This document shows, one piece after another, positions 23,818-32,670 of a stretch of DNA of 64,000 nucleotides. The stretch's first letter is position 1; the number at the start of each line of letters is the position of its first letter. The DNA comes from CAWCDJ01 sp963794265 (lineage in GTDB: Bacteria; Acidobacteriota; Terriglobia; Bryobacterales; Bryobacteraceae). Both the position numbers and the translations under genes were made by a program. The DNA lies in the NCBI GenBank assembly GCA_963794265.1, contig CAWCDJ010000004.1, forward strand, positions 310,001 to 374,000, given 5' to 3'. Below the pieces are notes generated by a model. It made no database searches and was not told the DNA's origin. It saw only the letters and a list, made by a program, of their open reading frames with translations.

Positions 23818-25699
23818 GTCCGCCGTCCTCGCGCTTCTTTGCGTCTTCTCCATCGCGTGCACTCGGCAACCGGCGGATCCCACGGTCGAACGGATGGCGG
23901 TTCTGCGCTTTGAAAACCTCGGAGCCGACCCCTCCGCGAATTGGATGGGCCGGGCCTTCTGCGAGATCCTCACCTCGGAGCTTTCCGCCGCGCCGGACCT
24001 CATCCTGATTTCTTCCTCGCAGCTTCACGGCTACGGCCCGGTATTGGGCGTCCGGCCGGCCGCGGCACCCGGCATCTCCGCCGAGCGGCCGCTTGCCCTG
24101 GCAGCCGGAGCCACGCTCCTGGTGTACGGCGATTACACCGCGCGTCCGGGCCGCGTAGACGCCCATGTCACCATCGAGGACCCGGCATCCCGGCGAATGA
24201 CCCGCGTGCTCTCGGCCTCGGCGCCGGACGTATACGGGGCGGCCACGGCTCTCGCCAGGCAGATTTCTCCATCCAGCCGGCCATACGCCACCGGGAGCAG
24301 CGGCGCAATTGAGGCGTACTCCACCGCTCTCGAATCGGACGCCGCGCAGGCCATTCCGCTACTCGACCAGGCGCTCGCCTCGGATGCCAACTTCGGCCCG
24401 GCCTATGAACTGCTGGCGCAATTCAAAGCGCAGCGCCAGGATCTGCCGGGCGCCGAAGCCGTGCTCCAATCGGCGGTCAACCGCGGAGATTCCATCAGCC
24501 CGCCGGACCGCGCGCGCATTCGTGTGGATCTGGCCAATCTCCGAGGCGATGCCCCGGCGCGACTGCAGGCGCTCACCGCGCTGACCGCCGCCGCGCCGCG
24601 CGATTCGGCCGCGTGGCACTCGCTGGGCGACAACCTGATGGCCGCGCACAGTTACGCCAAATCCGCCGACGCCTACCGGAAGGTCGTGAATCTCGACCCC
24701 ACCGCCGTCACCGCCTGGAACCAGCTTGGCTACGCCGCAGCCTACTCCGGCGACCTGCCGGCGGGGATGAACGCGCTACGCCGCTACCAGTCGCTCCGCC
24801 CGGCCGATTCGAATCCGATCGATTCCATGGGTGACGTCAACCTGATCGCCGGGCGGCTCGGCGATGCCGAACAATTTTACCTGGAGGCGGATAAGAAGAA
24901 TTCCGGCCTGCTCAACCACTCCGACCTGTTCAAAGCCGCGATGGCGCGCCTGATGACGGGCGATATTCCCGGCGCCGATTCGCTGGCCAAGCGGTTCGCC
25001 GAAGCGCGCGAAGCCGCGCATGACCCCCAGGTGCCGCTGTTCCGCGCTGAGTGGTTGTGGCTGAGCGGCCGCCGAAAGCAGGCGTGCCAGCAGATGGAAG
25101 CGGTTGCGCGGAACGCCGCCCAGCTTCTGGCCGCGCGCGCTGACGGCGAACTGGCCCTGTGGCACCTGCTGCTTGGCGACCGCGCGGCGGCCGCCCGCGC
25201 CATCGCGCAGGAGCAGCCTTCGGGCGCAACGGGCATCGCAAGGTTCCTGCTGCAGCCTCCGGCTTCCCCCGCCGAGTGGGCGCGCCGCGGCGCGGCAGGG
25301 CTACCGAACCCGGCCGCCGCGACGGTTCGCGACACGCTGGTGAGCACCGCCCTACTGATCGAGAAACAATTCGCGGCTGCATCGCCGGTGTTGAAGCAAC
25401 TATACGATAACCCTGCCACGGTTTCGGACCCCGCCGTACCGGTCGCGCTCGCCTGGACGCTGGTCGAGACCGGCCGCACCGCCGAAGCCGCTTCCCTGCT
25501 TCGCTGGAACCCCATCCCGCCGAACAACGGTCCGGGTCCGCTGATGTCCGTCTACTTCCCGCGGTTCTACTATCTTCGGGCGCTTGCCGCCGGGAACACG
25601 GACCAGGCACGCGCCGATTACCGCCTGTTCCTGCAGCTTTCCGGTCCCGACCCGCTGCTCTGGGGTGAAGAGCAGAAGGCGCGGGCGGCCCTGCAATAG
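23807..25699 (+). CDS. TPR-repeat lipoprotein
   Basis: 630 residues from GTG 23807, chosen because it gives a lipoprotein signal (VLALLCVFSIAC, lipobox Cys about 18) and lies 10 bases inside the end of the previous gene with agggaa upstream. An N-terminal domain of about 150 residues (VERMAVLRFENLGADPSANWMG) resembles the FlgO/TolB-like N-terminal domain found in adenylate-cyclase and TPR proteins of this phylum. Several TPRs then run from about 160 to 420 (WHSLGDNLMAAHSYAKSADAYRKV, WNQLGYAAAYSGDL), with weaker helical repeats to the end. Likely tethered to the inner or outer membrane facing the periplasm. Function unknown. Confidence 0.78.
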   Translation: MFSRSAVLALLCVFSIACTRQPADPTVERMAVLRFENLGADPSANWMGRAFCEILTSELSAAPDLILISSSQLHGYGPVLGVRPAAAPGISAERPLALAAGATLLVYGDYTARPGRVDAHVTIEDPASRRMTRVLSASAPDVYGAATALARQISPSSRPYATGSSGAIEAYSTALESDAAQAIPLLDQALASDANFGPAYELLAQFKAQRQDLPGAEAVLQSAVNRGDSISPPDRARIRVDLANLRGDAPARLQALTALTAAAPRDSAAWHSLGDNLMAAHSYAKSADAYRKVVNLDPTAVTAWNQLGYAAAYSGDLPAGMNALRRYQSLRPADSNPIDSMGDVNLIAGRLGDAEQFYLEADKKNSGLLNHSDLFKAAMARLMTGDIPGADSLAKRFAEAREAAHDPQVPLFRAEWLWLSGRRKQACQQMEAVARNAAQLLAARADGELALWHLLLGDRAAAARAIAQEQPSGATGIARFLLQPPASPAEWARRGAAGLPNPAAATVRDTLVSTALLIEKQFAAASPVLKQLYDNPATVSDPAVPVALAWTLVETGRTAEAASLLRWNPIPPNNGPGPLMSVYFPRFYYLRALAAGNTDQARADYRLFLQLSGPDPLLWGEEQKARAALQ

Positions 25700-25747
25700 C
25701 CGTCGCCGCCCTGCTCACCCTTGGCAGCCCGCAAGTGCAACCCCGGG

Positions 25748-25809
25748 GCGTCTGCCGCATCATCCTGCCCGGATACATCGATCCGATGACGGCGCTGGGC
25801 TATGAGTGA
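25748..25809 (+). pseudogene. Possible 3' end of an FtsX/ADOP permease gene
   Basis: The frame ending TGA at 25807-25809 reads CRIILPGYIDPMTALGYE. ADOP/MacB permeases characteristically end (R)IDPxxALRxE: the remnant at 399-913 ends DPIDALRYE and the intact permease at 56205-58655 ends RIDPNTALHWQ. The match is only about ten residues, so chance cannot be excluded. It overlaps the stop of the oxidoreductase gene on the other strand. Confidence 0.3.
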
Positions 25810-27452
25810 CCGCCGGCGCTGGTTCGCGCCTCGGCCGCCAGTTGGTGCGGCTGCCCCAGGGTGAAGCGGATCCGGTCGATCTCCTGCAGCGGCTTGAAAA
25901 ATTCCGGCTCTTCGAGCGGCCAGAGTTGCGCCGCGCTCACCGCCGAGCCGGACGCGGCGAGCAGGCAGTTCACCGCCCGGCGCGCCGCCTCGTTGGCGGC
26001 TTCCATGCACGCGATATCGGTATAAGTGCGGACGTAGTCGGAGGCGAGGAACAGGTTCTCCAACTCGACCTGCGCTTCGGGCCGGTTCTCGAGCGAACCA
26101 GCCGTATTGATCATCAGAGGCTCGGCATTGGCCGCGTTGCCGGGGTTCGGAAATTCGATATCGGGATCGAGGAACCACGCCAGCAGATTGCGGTCGTCGA
26201 TCACGGATTCGCCGCCGTCGTTCAGATGCTGTTTGAGTTGGGCCCAGACCTCGTCCTTAATCTCCCCGGCGCTCAACGCACGCGCCGGTTTGCCGGTAAG
26301 GGTGCCGGGCGCTTCCCAATCCGAAATATCGACCGAGAGAATCCCGCGGACGCGGCCGTCTCCGAAGCCCGAGAGATCGTCATGTGTCCAGAACTGCCGC
26401 TGCGAAATCGAGGTCAGCGCCCAGGGTGAGTCGAGATAGATGACGTGGCCAGGGGCCAAGGGCACGTCCGCGGCGAGGTAGAACTGGATGCCGTTCATCC
26501 AGCGCGTGCTCAGACGCTCCAGGCGGCCCAGAGATGGCGCGGCGCTTTTCAAATCGCCCGTCGCCAGCGCGGTCATGGCTTCCACCGGCAGGGCGGCGAT
26601 GTAGTAATCGGCGGTGATGGCCGACGTCTCCCGACCAGTGGCGATTACCGCGCCGGTGACTCTGGTTCCCGAGCACTCGATGGCCGTAACGCGCGCGCCC
26701 TGGTGGAACTCCACGCCCCTCTGCTCGAGATATTGAGTCCAGGGCGTAATCCACACGTCATTGGTGGGGCCGCACAGCAGGCGATCGAACACGCGATCGG
26801 GACAGATCAACCCGTAGAACAACTGCAGGAGAATGTAGCCCACGGTTCGCGTGCTGCTCTCTTCGGCGCGCATGGCAACCAGGGAGCGCGTCATTCCCTG
26901 CCCCAGGTACGCCTGGTATTCGTGGGACATGCGCGGCGCCTCGATGAAGTCCCACCAGAGGATGTTTTCATATTGGGCCAGCCGCCGTGCCTCGCAACTG
27001 GTGGCCAGAATCAGCAGGCGGCTGACGAAGAAGGCCACCTCATCGGGGGGCACCCCAAGCGGCGTCAGCAACTCCACCAGGAATCCGCGAAAGTCGTCGG
27101 GCGATTCGGGAAAGCGCGCCAGCCACGTGATTTCCGATTTTCCCGCGCGCGCCAGAAGGATGCGGGTAGCCACGGTCAGATTGTCGAACGTGTTGCCACG
27201 CGCTCCATACGGGATGCGGCGCATGGTGTCGGTCACGTGCTTGTAGAAGCCTGGAAAGAAGCGGAATCCATGCTCGCCGGGAAGATCGGCGCGGCCGCCC
27301 GTGCCGGAATTCGGCACCGGGATGCTGCGGGCCTTGCCGCCCAGCACCGGCTTGCGTTCGTAGACGCGGACGGTAAACCCGCGCTCCGCCAGTTCGTGCG
27401 CCGCGGTAAGACCGGCGACCCCTCCCCCGAGAATGGCGACTGATTTTTGCAT
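25800..27452 (-). CDS. FAD-dependent amine-oxidase/phytoene-desaturase-like oxidoreductase
   Basis: 550 residues. N-terminal dinucleotide fold VAILGGGVAGLTAAHELAE (about 5-23) and the second FAD motif YERKPVLGGKARS (about 31-43) place it in the NAD(P)-binding Rossmann / flavin amine oxidase group with phytoene desaturases and hydroxysqualene dehydroxylases. The C-terminal FAD motif is around FLASDYVRTYTDIACMEAANEAARRAV. No carotenoid or hopanoid genes are next to it, so the substrate is undetermined. It starts 23 bp downstream of the HGSNAT/YeiB-like gene on the same strand, and the two are probably cotranscribed. Confidence 0.8.
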   Translation of the reverse strand: MQKSVAILGGGVAGLTAAHELAERGFTVRVYERKPVLGGKARSIPVPNSGTGGRADLPGEHGFRFFPGFYKHVTDTMRRIPYGARGNTFDNLTVATRILLARAGKSEITWLARFPESPDDFRGFLVELLTPLGVPPDEVAFFVSRLLILATSCEARRLAQYENILWWDFIEAPRMSHEYQAYLGQGMTRSLVAMRAEESSTRTVGYILLQLFYGLICPDRVFDRLLCGPTNDVWITPWTQYLEQRGVEFHQGARVTAIECSGTRVTGAVIATGRETSAITADYYIAALPVEAMTALATGDLKSAAPSLGRLERLSTRWMNGIQFYLAADVPLAPGHVIYLDSPWALTSISQRQFWTHDDLSGFGDGRVRGILSVDISDWEAPGTLTGKPARALSAGEIKDEVWAQLKQHLNDGGESVIDDRNLLAWFLDPDIEFPNPGNAANAEPLMINTAGSLENRPEAQVELENLFLASDYVRTYTDIACMEAANEAARRAVNCLLAASGSAVSAAQLWPLEEPEFFKPLQEIDRIRFTLGQPHQLAAEARTSAGGHS

Positions 27453-27475
27453 CCCGCCATTCTACTCCGGCCGAT

Positions 27476-28627
27476 CTACACCCGCACGAACCATCCCCGC
27501 CGGTACAGGACGTAGGCGATCAGGTACATCAGCAGCATGTACGTGACCGCATAGATCAACGAGGCGTTGTACGGCGAAGCCAGGGGCGCGAAAAACGTCT
27601 GGTAGATCCAGCCGCGGCAGTGCAGCGCGGAAAGCACCGCCTCGCCCATTTCCGAAGCCATGTAGACGACGATCGCGTTCATCCCCATGATGACCGCCGG
27701 CTTCAGAAACCGCTGGTACCCGCGGGCATCGATCAGCCAGATACAGATCGCGAAGATCACGAAATCCAGGCCGGCCATGAAGAGCGAAAAGGAACTGGTC
27801 CAGAGCTTCTTGTTGATCGGCAGCCATTGATTGCAGATCAGGCCCAGCGCGATCAGCAGGTTTCCGGCCACGAACAGCCAGGTCGTGCGCTCGGCCAGTT
27901 CTTTGCGTGCCCGCAGAATGTGCCCGGCCAGGATGCCGAACAGGGCCGTGGCGATGGCCGGCAACGTACTGATGATGCCCTCGGGATCCCAGGTTTTGGT
28001 GCTGGCATAGTTGTGCGCGCCCAGCACCACCCAATCCACGTAATGCGCCAGGTTGCGCTCCACATCCAGATGACCGGCGCCATAGCCCGGCACCGGAATG
28101 AGCATCATGATCAGCCAGTACGACGTCAGCAGCGATGCAATCCAGATGATCTGCCCGCGCACGGACGTCGTGAGATAGATCGCCGCGGCGATCGCGTAAC
28201 AGATCGCAATGCGCTGCAAGACGCCCATCAGCCGCAGGGTGGAAAGATCGTACCGCGGGAATCCGTAAATCACCAGTCCCAGCACATACAGAATCGCCGC
28301 CCGCCGCAGGACCTGCATGTAGAGATGCATTCTAGGCACGCCGGCAGCCAGCCGCTTGCCGAGCGAGAGCGTCATCGCCACCCCGACAATCCAGAGGAAT
28401 GAAGGGAACACCACGTCGGTGATGGTCCAGCCGTTCCAGGCGGAGTGGTTCAGAGGGCCGTAAGCGTGGCTGCCGTCGCCCGGGGAGTTGACGATCACCA
28501 TCAGGGCGATGGTCGCTCCGCGAAAGGCGTCGAGCGACACGAGGCGTTTTGGCAATGGCACGGGGCCCGCCGCGTGGGCGGACGCGCTCTCCGTTTGCTG
28601 GACCGTCGAGGGTTGCATGTGCCTCAT
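27476..28627 (-). CDS. Integral membrane acyltransferase, HGSNAT/YeiB-like
   Basis: 383 residues from ATG 28627 (an ATG at 28618 is also possible; the longer frame to 28765 is unlikely). Polytopic, about ten helices. The signature LVSLDAFRGATIALMVIVN followed by HSAWNGWTITDVVFPSFLWIVGVAMTLSL is that of the heparan-alpha-glucosaminide N-acetyltransferase / DUF5009 family, which transfers acetyl groups to amino sugars across the membrane. The ITDVVFPSFLW segment and NQWLPINKKLWTSSFSLF are also typical. In bacteria the acceptor is generally unknown; cell-wall or LPS amino sugars are plausible. Confidence 0.85.
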   Translation of the reverse strand: MRHMQPSTVQQTESASAHAAGPVPLPKRLVSLDAFRGATIALMVIVNSPGDGSHAYGPLNHSAWNGWTITDVVFPSFLWIVGVAMTLSLGKRLAAGVPRMHLYMQVLRRAAILYVLGLVIYGFPRYDLSTLRLMGVLQRIAICYAIAAAIYLTTSVRGQIIWIASLLTSYWLIMMLIPVPGYGAGHLDVERNLAHYVDWVVLGAHNYASTKTWDPEGIISTLPAIATALFGILAGHILRARKELAERTTWLFVAGNLLIALGLICNQWLPINKKLWTSSFSLFMAGLDFVIFAICIWLIDARGYQRFLKPAVIMGMNAIVVYMASEMGEAVLSALHCRGWIYQTFFAPLASPYNASLIYAVTYMLLMYLIAYVLYRRGWFVRV

Positions 28628-28794
28628 ATCATACTGCGTTCGGGGGTACGGTTCGGACGATCGTTGGCGGCGCACCGAACCGGGCCGCGGCCGGACACAG
28701 CCTGAACCTGCCGGAATGGACAATCGAATACGATCGCCGGGCCGCCGGAATTGAGACTGGCCCATATCGTGCGATTCCTTCCGTGGAGGGGGTG

Positions 28795-29703
28795 ATGAGC
28801 ATTCCCTTGAAAGACCTGATCAAGAAATCTTTTGGCGAGTTTTCCGAAGACGACGGAATGACGCGGGCGGCTGCCCTCGCCTACTACACGGTATTCTCGC
28901 TGCCTTCGATCCTGTTGATCGTCATCTATGTGGCCGGCGTGTTCTTCGGCCGCGCCGCGGTCAGGGGGCAAATTCAAAGTCAGGCCAGCAGCGCGTTCGG
29001 GTCGGGAGTAGGCAGCCAGTTGAAAGCGATGATCGCCAATGCCGGCCACACCGGCGGCGGAACAATCGCCACCATCCTCGGAATCGCGGGCTTGATTTTC
29101 GCGGCGACCACCACGTTCGCGGCGCTGCAGAATGCCTTGAACCACATGTGGGAAGTGGAGCCGGCGGAATCCGGGCTCAAGAGCATGGCCAAAAAGCGAA
29201 TTCTCTCGTTTCTGCTGATCATCGGCATCGCGATCCTGGTTTTGGCATCGCTCGGCGCCACCGCCGTGCTCTCGTATTTGAGCGGGAATGCCGGCTTGCC
29301 GTTTCCAGCCACCCTGGTCTACATCGTCGAGATCGGCATGTCGTGGTTGATTTTCGCATTCCTGTTCGGGGCGATCTTCAAAGTGCTGCCGGATGTGGAA
29401 ATCTCGTGGAAGGACGTGAAGGCGGGCGCCATCATTACCGCCGCGCTGTTCGTGGCAGGCAAGTTTCTGATCGGCTTATACCTGGCCCACAGCGGCACGG
29501 CCAGTTCTTTTGGCGCCGCCGGCGCGCTCGCGCTGCTGCTGCTGTGGACGTATTACTCGGCCATCATCTTCCTGTTCGGCGCGGAGTTCACTCAGATCTG
29601 GGCTCGCGAGCACGGAAGATCGCTTCCCCCGGAGCCGGGCGCCGTCAAAATCAGAGAAGAGAGAGTGCCCAGCCCGGAAGATCGGCACCAGCCGACGCGC
29701 TGA
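28795..29703 (+). CDS. YihY/BrkB-family membrane protein
   Basis: 302 residues from ATG 28795, preceded by ggaggggg; the upstream in-frame ORF extension is not protein-like. Six predicted membrane helices. Family motifs: DDGMTRAAALAYYTVFSLPSILL near 20-42, a conserved N-L/W-x-V region (NALNHMWEVEP), and KVLPDVEISWKDVKAGAIITA near 200-220, ending LLLWTYYSAIIFLFGAEFTQIWA. The family is formerly called ribonuclease BN or BrkB; the nuclease label was an error and the molecular role is still unclear. Divergent from the acyltransferase with about 170 bp between. Confidence 0.92.
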   Translation: MSIPLKDLIKKSFGEFSEDDGMTRAAALAYYTVFSLPSILLIVIYVAGVFFGRAAVRGQIQSQASSAFGSGVGSQLKAMIANAGHTGGGTIATILGIAGLIFAATTTFAALQNALNHMWEVEPAESGLKSMAKKRILSFLLIIGIAILVLASLGATAVLSYLSGNAGLPFPATLVYIVEIGMSWLIFAFLFGAIFKVLPDVEISWKDVKAGAIITAALFVAGKFLIGLYLAHSGTASSFGAAGALALLLLWTYYSAIIFLFGAEFTQIWAREHGRSLPPEPGAVKIREERVPSPEDRHQPTR

Positions 29704-29764
29704 AGATCAATCGAGAGCGGCGCGCGCCGGCCGGTGCGCATCCGGTTGCGATATCTTCAGATTG

Positions 29765-31789
29765 ATGAAACGCGCGCTGCTGCTGGTACTTTCCGCCGGG
29801 CTTCTGTTCGGCGCACAGAAAGTCGAGATCCTCCGCGACGAATACGGCGTACCCCATATTTTCGCCGCTACTCCCGCAGCCGCGGCGTTCGGTTCCGGGT
29901 ACGCGCAGGCCGAAGACCGCCTGGAAGAGATGCTGCGCAATTACCGCAAGGCCGAAGGCACCATGGCCGAGGCTTTCGGACCCGAGTGGCTCACGCACGA
30001 CTATCGCCAGTGCTTGTGGCGCCATCGCCAGGTAGCCGAGCAGCATTACCAGGAGCTCGACCCCGGGCTTCGCGCCATCTGCGAGGCCTTCCAGGCGGGC
30101 GTGAAGAAGTTCATGCGGGAGCACCCGGAGCAGGTTCCGGCGTGGGCGCCCAAGCTCGAGCCGTGGCAGATTATCGCGCTCGGACGCTACATCATCTGGG
30201 GCTGGCCGGAAGGAGAGGCAGCGGGCGATCTCAAGCGCGGCGGCATCGAGCCCGACCCGGTGGCTTACCACGGATCGAACGAAATGCTGCTCGCGCCCAC
30301 CCGCACCTCGCTCCACGCGCCGTACGCGGTGGTGGATCCGCACCTCAACTGGTACGGGGAGTTTCGCTTTTACGAGATGCGCATTTACGGGGGCGAGCTG
30401 AGCTTCTCGGGAGCCGCGATTCTCGGCCTGCCGTTCCCCTCGCTTGGCCACAACCGCTATCTCTCGATCGCCATGACTACCGGCGGCCCCGATACCTCGG
30501 ATGTCTACGAAGAAGAAGTCCGGGACGGCAAGTACCGCTTCCGGAACGAGTGGCGCCCGCTCGAAATTCGCACCGAGCGCATCGGCGTGAAGACCGGCAG
30601 CGGAATCCAATATCGGGAAGTGAAAATCGAATCCACCGTGCACGGCCCGATCGTCGCCCACAAAGACGGGAAGGCCTATTCGGTCGCGATCCCATACGCC
30701 AACCAGTACCGGATGCTCGATTCCAGTTGGCGCATCGCGACCGCCCACAACCTGGCCGAAGCCAAAAAGGCCCTGGCGGATCTGCAATTCATGGCACAGA
30801 ACATCATGATCGCGACCGTGGATGGCGACATCTACTACGTGCGCAACGGGCGCGTGCCGGTGCGCCCGGCCGGATGCGACAGTTCGCGCCCCATGCCGGG
30901 CGCCGACGGCAACTGCGAGTGGCAGGGCATCCACCCGTTCGGCGACCTGGTCCAGATCGCGAACCCACCCCAGGGCTACATGCAGAACTGCAACGTCTCG
31001 CCGTTCGCCATGATGAAGAACTCGCCGCTGGTGCCCGAGAAATGGTCCGCCCATCCGTACCTGTATAACGACGGCCGGCGCGCGCCGCACCAGCGGGCGG
31101 CGATGATGGTGGACCTGCTCGACCAGGCGCGCGGCGTGACGCCGGAGCAGATGATCGGCATCGCCTTCGACACTCAGGTGTGGCACGCCGAATTGTGGCA
31201 GCAGCGGATCCGGAAAGCCGCGCCCGAGAGCGCCTTCGCCCACCTGCTCGCCGGGTGGAATCGGCACAGCGAGGCCAATTCACGCGCCGCCCTGGGCTAT
31301 TATTTCTTCAAGCTGGCGCTGGGCGCACAGACCGGCCGCGCGCTCGACCCGCCCGACAGCTTGAGCGATGCCGACATCCGCGCCGCGCTCGCCAGCGCCG
31401 AGCAGCGCCTGAACGGCGATTTCGGCCCGAACGCGGTTTTCGGCACGCTGTTCCGCGTCGGACGCCAGGGCGCCAACCGCACCTGGCCGGTCAGCGGCGG
31501 CACGCTTCCCGAGGCCGCCATGGCGACTCCGCGGGCCGTCGTGTTCGACCCGCACGGCAAGGAGATGGTCGGCCGTTCCGGCCAGACCTCGACCCAGATC
31601 GTGGTGCTGACCAGGCCGCCCCAATCCTGGATGGTAATCCCGCTGGGTGAAAGCGACCATCCCGAATCGGGCCACTTCGATGACCAGGCCGAGAAGCTCT
31701 TCAGCCACGCCCTGGCCAAACCGACTTACTTCGCGAACCGCAAAGAGTTAGAGAAGCATGTGACCAAGCGGGAAGCGCTGATGTATTAG
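29765..31789 (+). CDS. Penicillin-acylase-family N-terminal nucleophile hydrolase, secreted
   Basis: 674 residues from ATG 29765 with a signal peptide (MKRALLLVLSAGLLFGAQ). The alpha-chain start VEILRDEYGVPHIFA and the autoprocessing site HGSNEML at 169-175 (Ser171 would become the N-terminal nucleophile of the beta chain) identify the Ntn-hydrolase family that includes penicillin G acylase and acyl-homoserine-lactone acylases. The following VVDPHLNWYGEFRFYEM is the typical beta-chain beginning. A substrate (acyl-amide of antibiotic, lactone signal or lipopeptide) cannot be chosen from sequence alone. It ends 65 bp before the convergent aldolase gene, with a palindrome between. Confidence 0.9.
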   Translation: MKRALLLVLSAGLLFGAQKVEILRDEYGVPHIFAATPAAAAFGSGYAQAEDRLEEMLRNYRKAEGTMAEAFGPEWLTHDYRQCLWRHRQVAEQHYQELDPGLRAICEAFQAGVKKFMREHPEQVPAWAPKLEPWQIIALGRYIIWGWPEGEAAGDLKRGGIEPDPVAYHGSNEMLLAPTRTSLHAPYAVVDPHLNWYGEFRFYEMRIYGGELSFSGAAILGLPFPSLGHNRYLSIAMTTGGPDTSDVYEEEVRDGKYRFRNEWRPLEIRTERIGVKTGSGIQYREVKIESTVHGPIVAHKDGKAYSVAIPYANQYRMLDSSWRIATAHNLAEAKKALADLQFMAQNIMIATVDGDIYYVRNGRVPVRPAGCDSSRPMPGADGNCEWQGIHPFGDLVQIANPPQGYMQNCNVSPFAMMKNSPLVPEKWSAHPYLYNDGRRAPHQRAAMMVDLLDQARGVTPEQMIGIAFDTQVWHAELWQQRIRKAAPESAFAHLLAGWNRHSEANSRAALGYYFFKLALGAQTGRALDPPDSLSDADIRAALASAEQRLNGDFGPNAVFGTLFRVGRQGANRTWPVSGGTLPEAAMATPRAVVFDPHGKEMVGRSGQTSTQIVVLTRPPQSWMVIPLGESDHPESGHFDDQAEKLFSHALAKPTYFANRKELEKHVTKREALMY

Positions 31790-31795
31790 GTAAGA

Positions 31796-31856
31796 TAGGC
31801 CTCCCGGCCTGTCCAGGCGAGCGCGGCTCGCCTAAGGGGGCAGGCCGGGAGGCCTA
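31796..31856. repeat. REP-like nested palindrome between convergent genes
   Basis: Outer arms taggcctcccggcctg (31796-31811) and its exact inverse at 31841-31856, enclosing an inner hairpin aggcgagc-gcg-gctcgcct (31815-31833). There is no T-run. Its core aggcctcccgg recurs at 34438-34471 and its right half at 54510-54535, so it belongs to a small dispersed family. Between convergent genes it could stop or protect both transcripts. Confidence 0.8.
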
Positions 31857-32639
31857 CCCTACCTGAGCTCTTGCAGTCTTGAGCTGGCCTACGGTTTCTT
31901 TGGCCTTTTCGAGCAGCAGCACGTGCTCGGCGGCGGCGCCGACGAAGCGCATCCCACGTTCGGCCCAGAACCTGGCCATCGCCACGCTACGCGTCTGAAT
32001 CCCTGGGACCACGCCGTGCCGATTGCATTTCTCGATCAGCCGGTCTACCGTCGAGACGAGCAGCGGGTTTTCGAACTGCCCCGGAATGCCCAGTGAGATC
32101 GAAAGGTCTGCCGGCCCCACCATGGTCACGTCCAGCCCCGGAACCGACAGCAGTTCGTCGGCGCGCTCGATGGCCTTTACGGTTTCGAACTGCACCACGC
32201 CCAGCGTGTTGCGGTTCTGGTGCTCGATGATCTCGCCGAAATTGCGCGGCTCGTATCCGATCATCGTCGCGTTCACGCCGAAGCCGCGTTTGCCCACCGG
32301 AGGGAAGCGCAGCCAGCTCAGCGCCTCGGCCAGGATTTTCGGATCCTCCACGCGGGGCAGGATGATTCCCTGCGCGCCGCAATCGAGCAGCCGCGCCACC
32401 AGCGAATACAGCAGCTCCGAGACCCGCACGATCGGCGTGATCCCGGATTCGAGCGATGCCTTGATCATGTCGTGCACGGTTTCAAGGTCATAGGACCCGT
32501 GCTCCATGTCGATGAAGACATAATCGAAGCCGGCCACCGCAAACGCCCTGGCGATTTCCGCCGAGCGGTACACCTGCAGGCCGCATCCAAAGACCGTCTC
32601 ACCACGGGACAGACGTTCCCGGGTCTGATTCACGCGCAT
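31854..32639 (-). CDS. HpcH/HpaI-family aldolase
   Basis: 261 residues behind aaaggag. Class II (metal-dependent) pyruvate aldolase TIM barrel: GCGLQVYRSAEIARAFAVAG at the start, metal-ligand region FIDMEHGSYDLE, RVEDPKILAEAL, and the metal ligands in QFETVKAIERADELL and VTMVGPADLSISLG. Members cleave 4-hydroxy-2-keto acids such as 2,4-dihydroxyhept-2-ene-1,7-dioate or 2-keto-3-deoxy-L-rhamnonate to pyruvate and an aldehyde. No pathway genes sit nearby, so the natural substrate is unknown. The stop codon region overlaps the palindrome end. Confidence 0.9.
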   Translation of the reverse strand: MRVNQTRERLSRGETVFGCGLQVYRSAEIARAFAVAGFDYVFIDMEHGSYDLETVHDMIKASLESGITPIVRVSELLYSLVARLLDCGAQGIILPRVEDPKILAEALSWLRFPPVGKRGFGVNATMIGYEPRNFGEIIEHQNRNTLGVVQFETVKAIERADELLSVPGLDVTMVGPADLSISLGIPGQFENPLLVSTVDRLIEKCNRHGVVPGIQTRSVAMARFWAERGMRFVGAAAEHVLLLEKAKETVGQLKTARAQVG

Positions 32640-32670
32640 GTATAAAAGGCTCCTTTCGCCTGAAACTCGA

